From Diplonema papillatum (lineage: Eukaryota > Euglenozoa > Diplonemea > Diplonemida > Diplonemidae): a DNA stretch of 64,000 nucleotides. The notes under the pieces were generated by a model, which saw nothing but the letters and a program-made list of their open reading frames with translations, had not been told where the DNA came from and ran no database searches. Below are positions 20,451 through 31,389 of the stretch, piece by piece. Numbering within the stretch: the first letter of the stretch is position 1; each line of letters opens with the position of its first letter. Where the stretch lies: NCBI GenBank assembly GCA_030068145.1, contig JAPJBO010000076.1, positions 310,001 to 374,000 on the forward strand, written 5' to 3'. The translations under genes were made by a program, and so were the position numbers.

Positions 20451-21117
20451 GGGTTTGCGAGGGCAGCCGTGTGCGCTGGCTGTTGCACGAGCTCGATGCT
20501 CCGATGCTCCGCATGGATGCTTGGTGTCGTGTGATGTGGGCACCGCCAGCTGCACACGGGGATTCGTTTGCGACAATAAAACCTCGGAGGGAAAAAGACT
20601 GCGTGTTTATCCCGCTCAAGAAAAAAGAGCCAGAAGAGAGACAGCGGCCGGCATACTATGAGAGCTGATGTCGGGTTGGTCTGCGGCTGGAAGGTACACA
20701 TTGGCTCGTTCGCTGCTTCGATTTGCCTCGTCTCCGTCTTGCTATGATGCAAGTGCTGTTCGGTTTGAGTTCTTCTCTTTGTTGGAGTGGAGGATAGCTT
20801 GAAACGCCGGGGGTAGAGAGTGTTAAAAGTGTTTCCAGATGACTTTCGTTGTACTGCTTTTGTGTGCAGCCTATCGTCACCACGCAGTACTTTGCCGCGA
20901 ATCCATCCACACTTGTGTGGCGTTTCTGGCAGCAGAACGTCGCCATTCTGCTTAAGTGTGCGCTTCACTTTTTAGAGTGAGAGTTCTCAAGGTAAAGTAT
21001 ATTGGAATGCTTCTCTTGTTGGTGGGCTTTTGTTGCCTGTTGATGACGCTTCGACTTTTTAGAGACAGCCCGTACCACCGCATGTAACTCCTTCAAGAGA
21101 ATGTCACCGTCCTGCGC

Positions 21118-21240
21118 GCGTTTAGTGGCGGGCGTAAGCGTTCAACAAAAAAAGACCCATTTTGTAGTTGTATTGTTTCTCCCCCTCTAGCCTCCTTCGA
21201 AGTAAGCACACGGCAGCCCATCGAGTATTTCCCCCCGACG
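21118..21240 (-). repeat. R-A repeat, 5' part, reverse copy
   Basis: Reverse complement of the 59934-60040 part of R-A: CACTAAACGC..., GGGCGTAAGCGTTCAACAAA and TTCTCCCCCTCTAGCCTCCT. The 3' tail is missing. Confidence 0.7.
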
Positions 21241-22066
21241 ATTTTTTTATTTTTCCCCGGTCGACCCCAGGGTAGTAGTTTGAAGGCTTCCGGGGTTTGC
21301 AGATTTAGACCGTTACGATGGGGGGGTTTTGGGCGGTGTTTCGGTGCCGTTTTCGCCGATGTACGGCGTCTTGGGGCGGAGCCGACACATCTCTTCGGCA
21401 AAAGAGGTGTCTTCATGGGTCCTTTATGGGTCAATTATGGTCACCCCGTCAGTTTGGCGACACATTTTGCGGGCGTTTTTTCAACCTACACCAGTCTGGA
21501 TCAAGCTTTTCGGGGGTTTCCGAATGCTTCTGGGTTCCCTGTGGGGGTTGGGTGCCATATGGGGACGCGCTCCAAAAACAGTCAATCGTAAACAGACAGT
21601 CTCGTCAGGCAGCTGAAGGGGGGTGGACCTGGGGACCTATTTTCCTTTGATTCCTATGACAATAGGTCCACGGTTTTGTGTGCACCGCCGTGCTTACAGC
21701 AACATTTTTAGAGTGAAAGTTCGCTTGAAACTCCGGGGGTTTTAGCGTTATTTTTAGCAACATCGCGCCGAAGGCGCGACGGAAAATTTGGGAAAAAATA
21801 ACACCGCCCCTTTATCATGTGTGTGCAACTCTTAGCTCGTGTGGGATACTCAACTGTCGAACAGGACCTTGGCCCGGTAATGAAGCACAGTGGCAGCTGC
21901 AACCTGCCGACCCGAAGCTGAACACAATTGAACGACAGCGGCTGGGTCTCAGCAGCGGAGGCTCAGCAGCCTTCCAGCACCTTCAGCACACTGCTACAAC
22001 CACCCCCCGCCAATATTTGTGAACACCGTTTTTTGAACATTTTTTTTTGTTTCCCGGCCAAGTCCG

Positions 22067-22374
22067 GTTTGCAGATTTAGACCGTCGGTCTAAATCTGCA
22101 ACGGAAACTAATCCCCTGGTCGACCCCCGTTTGCAGATTTAGACCGTCGGTCTAAATCTGCAACGGAAACTAATCCCCTGGTCGACCCCCGTTTGCAGAT
22201 TTAGACCGTCGGTCTAAATCTGCAACGGAAACTAATCCTCTGGTCGACCCCCGTTTGCAGATTTAGACCGTCGGTCTAAATCTGCAACGGAAACTAATCC
22301 CCTGGTCGACCCCCGTTTGCAGATTTAGACCGTCGGTCTAAATCTGCAACGTAAACTAATCCCCTGACATAAGA
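22067..22374 (+). repeat. 62-bp tandem repeat with perfect palindrome, 5 copies
   Basis: Units start at 22067, 22129, 22191, 22253 and 22315. Each holds GCAGATTTAGACCG-T-CGGTCTAAATCTGC, a hairpin with 14-bp arms and a 1-nt loop, then CAACGGAAACTAATCCCCTG and GTCGACCCCC. A single half-unit (GTTTGCAGATTTAGACCG) occurs alone near 21296. Confidence 0.95.
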
Positions 22375-22385
22375 TTTTCTCTGAG

Positions 22386-22555
22386 TGAACCGGTCCATCC
22401 CCTCATGATAGACCGAAGAATACAGCACCGGGCAATGCGATGCAGCTCTAGGGACTAGAGATGGACCTGATAGACCGTGGTGGTCCGTGATTCACTGTGA
22501 TAAACAGCGGCAGGCACTTCGATGCAGTTTCAAGAGATAGGGACGGACCGGCTCG
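22386..22555. mobile_element. R-J foldback element inserted in a hAT-like element end
   Basis: Begins TGAACCGGTCCATCCCC and ends GGGACGGACCGGCTCG. It is flanked on both sides by CTGAG (22381-22385 and 22556-22560). Removing it restores the terminal text of the hAT-like family (ATTTTCTCTGAGACCGAAAA...GCCCTG, ending at 22584), so CTGAG is the target duplication. Confidence 0.8.
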
Positions 22556-22641
22556 CTGAGACCGAAAACGGAGCGTAAGCCCTGGTACCCGTAACTGTGT
22601 TCGTTCCTGTTTTAAATGAAGCCCGGCAGGGTGATACATAC

Positions 22642-22845
22642 ATCCATCAGCTCTTTGAAGCTCCGGCGCCTGCTGAAGTGGTTCCCGGAGATCATGGAGG
22701 ACGTTGGGGGTGATTCGGATCGGCGGCGCATGGCCTTCTCGTAGTGCACTTCGGCGTTGGGCGACGACAGGATGCGGGGGTGGAAACGAGGCGTCCCGGT
22801 TTGCGGGTCTATCATCGACTTGTCATACTCCCACGCTCGTAGCAT
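22642..22845 (-). CDS. Large coiled-coil/disordered protein, internal exon
   Basis: A 204-nt exon, exactly 68 codons, phase 0 at both ends. The acceptor is CACACCGCAG and the donor GAT|GTATGT, a strong consensus. It encodes MLRAWEYDKSMIDPQTG, RFHPRIL, a run of basic and Ser residues (RRRSESPPTSS) and ends RRRSFKELMD. It joins in phase to the exon ending at 25134 (EESLM|MLRAWEYD). The Phe-His-Pro-x-Ile motif matches DCTFHPQIS in the last exon. Confidence 0.75.
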
Positions 22846-22860
22846 CTGCGGTGTGGTTGG

Positions 22861-23156
22861 AAATACTCGACGTAGCTGCTTCGACTCCGAATGAAAGGGG
22901 GGAAATATAGAGGTAAGGGGCAAATACAATACAAACACAATCTGATTTGTTCTTCGCTTACACCACCGTGTGTTGTTTTCTTACTCAGGACTTTGACCTG
23001 TTGTGTTTGTGTGATTTGTCGTGTAGGGGTAGACCCGCATGACCTCACGTCCGTTCAACACGTGGTTCGGTAGTTACAGCACTTGGGATCCCTTCTGTTC
23101 TTTGTCGGGCAGCATCGTCGAGCATTTCCTTTCAAGCTGGCGCTTATGTAAAACAA
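22861..23156 (+). repeat. R-B SINE-like repeat, copy 1
   Basis: About 295 bp: ACTCGACGTAGCTGCTTCGA at the start, ACAATCTGATTTGTTCTTCG in the middle, and TTTCAAGCTGGCGCTTATGT at the end followed by an A-rich stretch. The end resembles the R-A tail. Further copies: 23800-24098, 24099-24376 and 59144-59425. Confidence 0.85.
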
Positions 23157-23291
23157 TGGCAAGAGGTCTCCGCGGGTGGCATTGTGCCCAGGGAACGTGC
23201 TGCTTCGGTTTATATTTCATGCGCGGCCGCTGTTCCGGAAAGGCTCCCTTCAGTACAACGGACTACTAACCCTCAACGGACGGGGGACAGA

Positions 23292-23327
<36 letters not shown>

Positions 23328-23518
23328 ACACACAAAACAAATCAAAGGGTGTGGGCCTCCACCGTCAGGTGGGCAGGCTAGTTTCGGGGTGGCTCTCTGG
23401 GAGGAGGGACAGGGGCGGGTTTGTCACGCCTTAGCAGTCCCAGGGCCTCTCCCCTCCCACCTGTATGTGTTCTCGCTGTCATCGCTACCCGCGCTGACAA
23501 TTCCGAGAGAGAGAGAGA

Positions 23519-23795
23519 GAGAGAGACGAGTTGGAGTGCAGGGACCATCTCTCCGAGGAGTTTCCGGTCGCCTCACTACAACCACGTACTTCTAAGGCGG
23601 GCGTAGGTAGTTCCGTCGGAAGCGCGGTGCGGGCCGCGGCCCCGTCACTGAGGATGACGGCGTCGGTGTTGACACAACCGGGGCCGATCTGGCTGGCGGG
23701 CGAGCCCGTTTCGCGGGGGAGCACCGTCTTGACGCGTCGCGGGCTCTCTTCTTCTTGGCAATTGCACGGCCTACGGCGGGCGGCGGCAGATTGAT
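23519..23795 (+). repeat. R-E repeat
   Basis: Preceded by a GA run (23502-23526). CGAGTTGGAGTGCAGGGACC to CTTGGCAATTGCACGGCC. It separates R-B copies 1 and 2. Confidence 0.8.
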
Positions 23796-23799
23796 GTCG

Positions 23800-24376
23800 A
23801 AAATACTCGACGTAGCTGCTTCGACTCCGAATGGAAGGGGGGAAATATAGAGGTAAGGGGCAAATACAATACAAACACAATCTGATTTGTTCTTCGCTTA
23901 CACCACCGTGTGTTGTTTTCTCACTCAGGATTTTTTGACCTGTTGTGTTTGTGTGATTTGTCGTGTAGGGGTAGACCCGCATGACCTCACGTCCGTTCAA
24001 CACGTGGTTCGGTAGTTACAGCACTTGGGATCCCTTCTGTTCTTTGTCGGGCAGCATCGTCGAGCATTTCCTTTCAAGCTGGCGCTTATGTAAAAAAAAT
24101 AATCGACGAGTAGCTGCTTCGAATGGAAGGAAGGAAATATAGAGGTAGAGGGGAAAATACAGTACAAACACAATCTGATTTGTTCTTCGCTTGCACCACC
24201 GTGTGTTGTTTTCTCACTCAGGACTTTGACTTGTATTTGTGTGATTTGTCGTGTAGGGGGTAGACCCGCATGGCCTCACGTCCGGTTAGGTAGTTACAGC
24301 ACTTGGGATCCCTTCTGTTCTTTGTCGGGCAGCATCGTCGAGTATTTCCTTACAAGCAGGCGCCTATGTAAAATAA
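23800..24376 (+). repeat. R-B repeats, copies 2 and 3 head to tail
   Basis: Copy 2 is 23800-24098, ending GCGCTTATGTAAAAAAAATA. Copy 3 starts at once (AATCGACGAGTAGCTGCTTC) and runs to 24376 with internal deletions. Confidence 0.85.
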
Positions 24377-24384
24377 TAGGCGTG

Positions 24385-24500
24385 TGTTTGTTTGTACGTG
24401 CCGGGGGAGGATTAGCCTGCTCGTAATGATAGTGAGTGAATATGATCGTTAGCCTGCCAGCGTTCTCTTTCGTGTTTACAATGCAATTGTTACTACAAAA
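24385..24500 (+). repeat. R-D repeat
   Basis: TTTGTTTGTACGTGCCGGGG, GAGTGAATATGATCG, GCCAGCGTTCTCTTTCGTGT and TTTACAATGCAATTGTTACT, in the order seen at 55037-55175. Confidence 0.75.
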
Positions 24501-24854
24501 TAAGCGAGAACCATAGGGGGCTCCTACGTACCACAGCAGGTGCTGAGATTTTGTTTGTGCGTTATGTGCTATCACCTGTTTCGGTAATTATCACAGTACG
24601 CTGCCAACCGTCAGATAATGACAACCGCGGTTGTTACCATAAAAAAGACAGGCGCTTCGTTTTGTTTGTGCGTGCCGTAGCCACGTTCTCCGGGAAGGCA
24701 CTCAGCTTGACTCCTAGTAAACGGCATCCGGGACGCAGTCGTCTTTCGACTTGAGCAGTGCGTTGCCGACAATCAACCGGGGTTGATGTACAGTCTGGTG
24801 TCCTTCGACGTTTCTTGGTATCCTTCCTATGGGTGGTGGTTCTGCTTTCCGGTG

Positions 24855-25030
24855 GGTTGATCCTTGTCCCACTTGTATTTACCCTGTGTGTGTATTGAGG
24901 TAAGGAATTCTGATCAACCACCAAAACACGCCGCCTACGCCTTTTTCCTTGCACAAACCATTGAAGGGCAACCCGCAAGATTGTTAGACTGAGTACTAAA
25001 AAATTAGTATGGCGCTTCCGTTTGTTTGTG
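24855..25030 (+). repeat. R-C repeat
   Basis: GTTGATCCTTGTCCCACTTG to TTGTTAGACTGAGTACTAAA, with the internal inverted pair GTTGATC/GATCAAC. A partial copy precedes it near 24640-24675. Confidence 0.75.
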
Positions 25031-25133
25031 CGCACTAGCGGTTTTCAGCTGATTTGGTGAGTTGCTTTTAGTACGCTGCCAACTACTAATTTTAGTACCA
25101 ACAATGCATTGTTGTCACAAAAAAAAGCTATAC

Positions 25134-25650
25134 CATGAGCGATTCTTCGCGTTCTGCCGCCATGGCGTGGAGGCGCTCGTGGGTTGATCCTTCTCGGACG
25201 AGCTGCTTCGACGTGATGTTGATGGTGGGTTCAAAGCCGTCGGCTTCCGGGGGCGCCATGTTTTTGGCGCGCACGTACTTCGAGAACCCCATTTTCCAGC
25301 CGGAGATGGGGCCCTGGTAGTCCCCTCGCGTGGCTTTGCGCTTTATGATCTCCTCCGACCGCATGGACGGCTCCCATCGCTTGAGCGCGAATTCCTCCTC
25401 AGCCTTCTTCTCGATCTCCTTCTTGTCCTGCTTCTTCCGCCGAACCTCGCACCACTTCGTCTGCGACTGGATGAAGTCCTCGAACGTCCGCTGGATCTTC
25501 GCCGCCTCCCGCGTCACCTGCGGCTTCGCCCGCCGCGCCGCCGCCTCCTCCTTCTTCTTCAGCATTTCCTGTTCTTCCTGCAGCCGGAGGCGCGTCTCGT
25601 ACATAGTGCGGCCTTGCTCATAGAGCCGGTCTCCGACGGTCGACGGGTGC
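25134..25650 (-). CDS. Large coiled-coil/disordered protein, coiled-coil exon
   Basis: A 517-nt exon. After a TTGCAACAG acceptor it reads HPSTVGDRLYEQGRTMYETR, then a strongly charged helix (EEQEMLKKKEEAAARRAK, KKQDKKEIEKKAEEEFALKR) likely to be a coiled coil. KATRGDYQGPISGWKMGFSK follows, then GFEPTINITSKQLVREGS. The donor is ATG|GTATAG; in genomic reading TAG follows one codon later, so an unspliced stop is the alternative. It starts in the phase left by the exon at 27590 (TDP|HPSTV) and ends in phase 0, as the next exon needs. This is the best-conserved-looking part of the gene. Biochemical role unknown. Confidence 0.8.
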
Positions 25651-25674
25651 CTGTTGCAATTTTTTAGTGGGCGG

Positions 25675-26315
25675 TGACGCAGGTGACACACAATGTGGCG
25701 ACACACGCTGTAGGAGCACACTGTAGGTGGCACGACACTGCAAGGGACACCACTGGCGAAACACGCTGTCACAGTGTAGGTGGCACGACACTGCAGGTGA
25801 CACACAATGTGGCGACGCACGCTGTAGTAGCACACTGTAGGTGGCACGACACTGCAGGGGACACACCACTGGCGAAACACGCTGTCACAGTGTAGGTGGC
25901 ACGACACTGCAGGTGACACACAATGTGGCGACGCACGCTGTAGGAGCACACTGTATGTGGCACGACACTGCAGGGGACACACACACGGGCGAAACACGCT
26001 TTCACAGTGTAGGTGGCACGACACTGCAGGTGACACGACGCACGCTGTAGAGCACACAGTAGGTACACACACACTGGCGAAACACGCTGTCGCAGTGTAG
26101 GTGGCACGACACTGCAGGGGACACACACACGGGCGAAACACGCTTTCACAGTGTAGGTGGCACGACACTGCAGGTGACACGACGCACGCTGTAGAGCACA
26201 CTGTAGGTACACACACACTGGCGAAACACGCTGTCGCAGTGTAGGTGGCACGACACTGCAGGTGACACACAATGTGGCGACGCACACTGTAGGTGGCATG
26301 ACACTGCAGGGGACA
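25675..26315 (+). repeat. Intron tandem repeat, roughly 110-bp unit
   Basis: Repeats of GGCACGACACTGCAGGTGAC, ACAATGTGGCGACGCACGCTG and TGGCGAAACACGCTGT with CACAGTGTAGG. It starts 25 bp above the exon at 25650, and long minus-strand frames extend through it without being credible coding. Confidence 0.85.
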
Positions 26316-26603
26316 TTGTCGTGTAGCTACAGTGATTGGCGTCCTGTAGTGTAGCAACACACATCGCCACACACCGTACTTCACCCTTAGTTCACACCGT
26401 AGTGGCATACACTGTAGTGTAATGACACAACCTGTGTAGTGCCAAACACCTAGTGCACTACAATGGGTTCCGCCTCAGTATGTCATTACCGTACGGGCAC
26501 GATTTCCCGTTTGCGGGAGCGCCGCTTTGAGGCAGGTGGCCAGACCCCGTTTCCGCACCGGCGCGCAGAACTCTCCAGCGGTGTGGATCTTGCACAATTG
26601 ACG

Positions 26604-26799
26604 CGCAGACGAGCAGTAAAGCAGCCCGCGTCGCAGGTGGCGCAAACCGAAGAAGCCGGTGCGGCAGGAAGTGGAGACGAGGTGATGCAAGACGAAGGGG
26701 AAGCGCGAAGCGACCAGCCCGGACCTGGGCTAAGTAGCCTGGAACTAGTGTGATGGACCTTTCTTCGGAGGGGCTCACGCACTCAAAGATCAACTTATA
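26604..26799 (+). mobile_element. Retrotransposon 3' tail between target motifs
   Basis: Matches 8100-8470 (AGCAGTAAAGCAGCCCGCG, GATGCAAGACGAAGGGGAAG, CTTTCTTCGGAGGGGCTCAC). It is preceded by TGCACAATTGACGC (26591-26604) and followed by TGCACAATCGACGC (26800-26813), the local form of the target motif. Confidence 0.75.
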
Positions 26800-27437
26800 T
26801 GCACAATCGACGCAGCAGTTGACGTCTTCCTCCGCGGCCTCCCCCTCGTCGGGGGCTTGCAAGAACGTGCTTGGTATGGGTATGTCCTCAACACCGCACT
26901 GGCCCCACCGTGTTTCGGTCCTTTAAGCCACGGCAGACCATCATCAGCGCAGAACCTGAGTGTCTGCAGACAGGACAGCGGTGTGAGTCTGGTTTGTCAG
27001 GCGGCTGTTCGTCGCTCGTCACAGCCAGGACCCGTGCTACTAGAGCACAGGCGAATCCGTCACGGGGAGAAGGCCCCTACAACCGTGTCTGAGCAATCAG
27101 TTAAAATACTCAGGGCACTCGCCCTGATTGTGACTGCGACTCGCTAGGCAGCACTGTCTTGTCTTCTTTTTACGGTGGCAATCTGCGAAGTAAACTCCGC
27201 AGAGCACAGTGGACATGGGGTTGCCGTGTGCAGCACCAGTGGTTGAAGTACCAAAAGGAAAAAGACCACTCGTCGGGGAGCCATCCACGGTTTTGAACTC
27301 ACAAGCCATAGCAGTGTAATAGCACGAGCAATAATTTTTTGTGATGTTTAACTTGGTTTAACCGCTGCCAACGTTCTTTTTAGCTGTAACAAAAAATGCT
27401 GTCTCCAGGGAAGCAGGAATTGGTGTTTCTGCGTGCC

Positions 27438-27582
27438 GGTTGATCGTTTTTCCCACTTGTATTTTAGCCTGTGTATATTCAGGTAAGGACTCTGATCAAC
27501 CACCAAAAACACGCTGCCTCCGTCTTTTTAGCCTGCACAATACATTGAAGGGCAACCCGCAAGATTGTTAGTACTAAAAAAA
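27438..27582 (+). repeat. R-C repeat
   Basis: GGTTGATCGTTTTTCCCACT to GCAAGATTGTTAGTACTAAA, ending 7 bp from the donor of the exon at 27590, so the repeat supplies much of the intron start. Confidence 0.8.
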
Positions 27583-27589
27583 AGCATAC

Positions 27590-27731
27590 GGGTCGGTCAG
27601 CAGCGGCTCCGGCGGATCGCTGCAGAGGTAGGTGCTGACGCTGTCGCTGAACGTGACCTTCCTGCCATCGCTGCGCCTGTCGGTCTGGTCGCCCGCCAGC
27701 TCCGTCGTGTCGCCGCCATCCGCCATCCGGC
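27590..27731 (-). CDS. Large protein, short exon with PP1-type docking motif
   Basis: A 142-nt exon from a CCGGGCAG acceptor (27732-27733) to a CC|GTATGC donor. It encodes RMADGGDTTELAGDQTDRRS, then GRKVTFSDSVSTYLCSDPPE and PLLTD. It enters in phase 1 and leaves in phase 2, which the next exon (25650) completes as a Pro codon. KVTF flanked by basic residues and followed by S-D fits the RVxF docking motif for protein phosphatase 1; this is a motif match only. A 22-bp G run (27763-27784, C on the coding strand) lies just upstream of the acceptor. Confidence 0.65.
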
Positions 27732-27762
27732 CTGCCCGGAATTCGGAGAAAAGAGGAAAATA

Positions 27763-27784
27763 GGGGGGGGGGGGGGGGGGGGGG
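27763..27784 (+). repeat. Homopolymer G22
   Basis: Uninterrupted G run, read as the pyrimidine tract (C22) 30 bp before the acceptor on the minus strand. Confidence 0.95.
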
Positions 27785-28084
27785 CGAAGAGAGACCCTCC
27801 CTCTAGCACCCGGCCCCCTGTGTAGTGAACGTGCCTCGCGGAAAATCACCTGCTTTGGTAAGCTGCGTGTGGTACCTGAGTTTTACACCGGTGATGGTTC
27901 GCCCGGGCTGGATGGTTTGCGCTTCCTAGTAGTGCACAGTCCAGGTACTACTAGACGGCTCTGATGCATGGGAAACGGAATGCCGAAGCTGATGGCAGCT
28001 GGTACACAGTTTATGACTCGTGGGCAAGGTCCAAGGTGGGAAAGGCTTAGGACGGTATGTGGGAGTACCACCACCACTACACAG

Positions 28085-28520
28085 TAATAGTAAATGTATC
28101 CACCCAGCAGCGTAGTATCCTCTACGGGATGTAGTACTAGCAGTGGTAGCAGCAGCCACCACTCCACAGTACTATCCACCCAGCAGCGTAGTATCCTCTA
28201 CGGGATGTAGTACTAGCAGTGGTAGCCGCAGCCACCACTACACAGTACTAGTGATGTATCCACCCAGCAGCGTAGTATCCTCTACGGGATGTAGTACTAG
28301 CAGTGGTAGACGCAGCCACCACTACACAGTACTAGCGGATGTATCCACCCAGCAGCGTAGTATCCTCTACGGGATGTAGTACTAGCAGTGGTAGACGCAG
28401 CCACCACTACACAGTACTAGCGGATGTATCCACCCAGCAGCGTAGTATCCTCTACGGGATGTAGTACTAGCAGTGGTAGACGCAGCCACCACTACACAGT
28501 ACTAGTGGATGTATCCAGCA
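28085..28520 (+). repeat. 84-bp tandem repeat, about 5 copies
   Basis: CCACCCAGCAGCGTAGTATC, CTCTACGGGATGTAGTACTA, GCAGTGGTAG and CAGCCACCACTACACAGTAC repeat almost exactly. No coding is seen from 27850 to 29550. Confidence 0.9.
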
Positions 28521-29189
28521 GCGTAGTAAGGTACATGAGCCCTCTACACACTGACAGAAACGTTCGTCAGGAGCTGGTGCCCCCCAAGTGGGTCGCGCGG
28601 TTTCGTCAACGAAAGAAACGGGGGAACACGTCGGTGTGTACTCTCTAACTAGCAAGGGGCGATTCTACCGTACAACAGAGAAAACAAACCTTGGCAATAC
28701 TCAAAAGCGGCCGTCCGGTGCTGATTTCGACGCGGACTACAGGGAGAGAGCCGACGCGGGGTCTTTTTCAAATCCCGCCACGGCTCTTCTTTGCGATTTT
28801 GCAGCCGCGGCGGTCTCCTCGAGTGTTTCCGACAAAGCAGATGCTTACGATTCCGAAAGTTACGAACAGAATAGTTGAGTTGCAGCTCTTGAAAAAGGTA
28901 GATGGAAAAAAGAAGGTGCTTTTATTCTTCGCTTTTTCTCACGAACGGGGTGGGTCGGTCCTGCTTTTGCCTTTGTAGGTTCCCCCGTCTCCCCAATTCG
29001 TGGTCAGCACAAACTCAAGAGGTCTAGTCAACTATTCCCTGCAGTATTAGCATACTTTCAAGAAAAAAGAAGAAAAAAAGACAGCGGAAAGCACAGCAAA
29101 AAACGCTCTAGAGGGAGGGGAGGAAGAACGATCGGCCAGCGAAACTGCGGTGATCACCTTACTTTACAAATCCCCCTAACCTCACTTCT

Positions 29190-29512
29190 ACACGGTGAAC
29201 TCCATTAAACTGCTGAAGTCCGGCCTCAAGTGCGGGACCACACCCTATTTCCGTGTGTGGCACCCCCTATTTGCGACAGCAGGGCTCGCCTCGTCGCCCT
29301 GGTTCGACACCGGAGGAAGGTTGCGGTGGCACACCTCCTTGTCCAGTGTATTCCATGGGGCGCCTCTGGTACACCGTGATAGACAGCTCGAGGCAAGTCT
29401 ATGCAGCTCCAAGGAACAGGGATGCCTGACCGTGATAAACTGCGGCAGGAAATTCGCTGCAATTCCGGAATATAGGGGTAGCCCAAACTTCGTACCTACC
29501 TACTCAAGGAGA
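29190..29512. repeat. Diverged R-J-like sequence
   Basis: Shares ACACCGTGATAGAC, ATGCAGCTCCAAGG and ACCGTGATAAACTGCGGCAG with the R-J family (compare 22440-22520), but the termini are not clear. Confidence 0.4.
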
Positions 29513-29550
29513 CCCCCATGGAATGTCAGTCCTGCTCTCCCAGCCGCCAC

Positions 29551-31363
29551 CGGGTGGCGGCGGTGTGTCCGGCTGTGAGCCGGCACCGCCGGCGCCTCGC
29601 GGGGCCACCTCGCTCCTCTGCCGCTGCTGGCTTGGCGGAGGAAGCGACGGCTCCCTTTTTGGCAGCGCCGGCATCTTCGCAGCAGGGTGAAGCCGGTCCT
29701 TCTCCCCGGCAGCTGCCGCAGCTGGCGTGCCGCTGCTCGGGGCGTGCACCGGGGGCGGCGGGAGCGCGCGCAGACGGCTGAGGCTGCCGTGGGCCTCAGG
29801 CGGGTCGAAGGGCGACCGGTGCGCCTCCGACGGCACCGCCGAGACAGCGGCAGGGCTCGTCGGGGGATCGCCTAGGCGGTTGGTCACCGGGCCGGAGTCG
29901 TCGAGGAGGCTGTCGATGAACCCGATCGACAGGCCGTACTCGTCGTCGCTCGCCGAGGGCATCCTCCGGACGGGCTTCGGCAGAGCGCGGTACCGAGTGT
30001 TCGGCACGAGGCTGTGCGCGATGGGTTCGACACACCGCAAACCCGACGCACGCACACCATCTCCTGGGGCAACCGTCGGGATCTCAGGATGCATGGGAAA
30101 CCCGGAAGCAGACGGTGACGACGAACAAGACGACGAAGCCGTCGACACCCCCGGCAAGTTCCGCGGAAGACTCCGGACCGGCTGGTTTTCGCCGGCGCGG
30201 TCGTGTGGCGAGATGGAGGACTTCGCCGGTTCCGCGCCGCCCACGAAGCGCCCGAGCGGGATCCCCGAGGCCAGCGGGGCCCTATCGCCCGCCCCCGAGT
30301 AGCAGAAATCGCGAAACGGCGCCTTCCCGGCGGCGGGCGCTGGAACCCGCGCGAAATTGCCTGCGGGCGGCGCACCGGAGCCCAGGCGGTCCTGGTCCGA
30401 ATTCGCGGGCGCTGGAACCCCTCCGAAGCCGCCTGCAGACGGCACACCAGACCCCAGGCGATCCGAGAGCAGGCCACGATCACTGGCCGACGGCACCGCT
30501 GCGCCACGTCCCAGGCGGTCTTGGTCCGAGTTTGCAAACGCCGATACCCCCCCGATACAGCCTGCAGACGGCACACCAGACCCCAGGAGATCCGAGAGCA
30601 GGCCACGATCACTGCCCCCGAGACCGCCTGCAGCTGGCGCCCCGGAACCCAGTCGGTCCGAGAGCAGGCTGCGGTCGCCCAGCCCCAGGCGCTCCGCCGA
30701 CCACGCGGCGGGCAGCTGCAGCTGCTGCAGGTGACTGGTCCTGTCCGAGTGCGGGGCCGCCGGCAGCCCCGCCCCGCCCAAGCCGCCGAGCCGCAGGCCG
30801 AAGCGGTCGCCCGGCCGCGGCGCCGGCCGCGCCTCCGGGTTCAAAAACGCCGAAACGAGCCCCGTGTCTCCCCCCCGCGCCGGCGCCGGCGGCATGGGGC
30901 TGGCGTTCAGCCGAAATCGATCGCCCGGCGGGGGTCCAACCCCCTCCAGCCGCGGGTCTGGCGGGGGCGCCTGGAGGACTGCGCGGGTTGCGGTGGCCTG
31001 GCTGGCCTCGTGCAAGTCGGGGCGCGGCGCGTCCGACGACGAGATGAAGGCGGAGAACCCCGCGTCGAAGGTCCAGTCTTGCCGAACCGTCGGCACGGGA
31101 TCCAGGTTCAGGAGCAGCGGGTCCTCGGCCTCCCCAGGCGCCGCCGCGCTGTCGGAGCTCGCCTGCATCTGCTTCAGCACGCCGAGGCGCTTGGCCTTCC
31201 CCGCGACGTACAGGCGCCAGCGCGGGTTGTCCCGCCCTGCCGCGTACGTCTGCTTCGCGCCGTACATCTCGGTGAGCCGCCGCCTCTCCTCAAGGTCGCA
31301 TGTGGAGGGCATCACTGCTTCAGCCGCTGCAACGGATCCGGTGCCGCCGGAGACGCTGCGCAT
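29551..31363 (-). CDS. Large disordered protein, probable 5' exon with repeats
   Basis: A continuous open region on the minus strand. It begins near SSEMRSVSGGTGS and includes CDLEERRRLTEMYGAKQTYA, NPRWRLYVAGKAKRLGVLKQ and VRQDWTFDAGFSAFIS, then low-complexity sequence. Imperfect tandem modules around DRGLLSDRLGSGVPSAGG and NSDQDRLGSGAP follow, then Pro/Ser-rich sequence. Exact ends are uncertain: possible acceptors are GCGAG above 31363 or CGCAG above 31355. A donor CCACCCG|GTGGCG below 29551 would give the phase 1 the exon at 27731 requires. Disordered composition. Membership of the same gene as 33010-34708 and 27590-27731 is inferred from order, strand and style. Confidence 0.55.
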
Positions 31364-31389
31364 CTCGCTCGACGACAGATACCGGCTCG

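Noticed and set aside
25128..26408. A 426-codon minus-strand frame
   Set aside because: Only the part below 25650 is exon; the rest is the intron tandem repeat that lacks stops.
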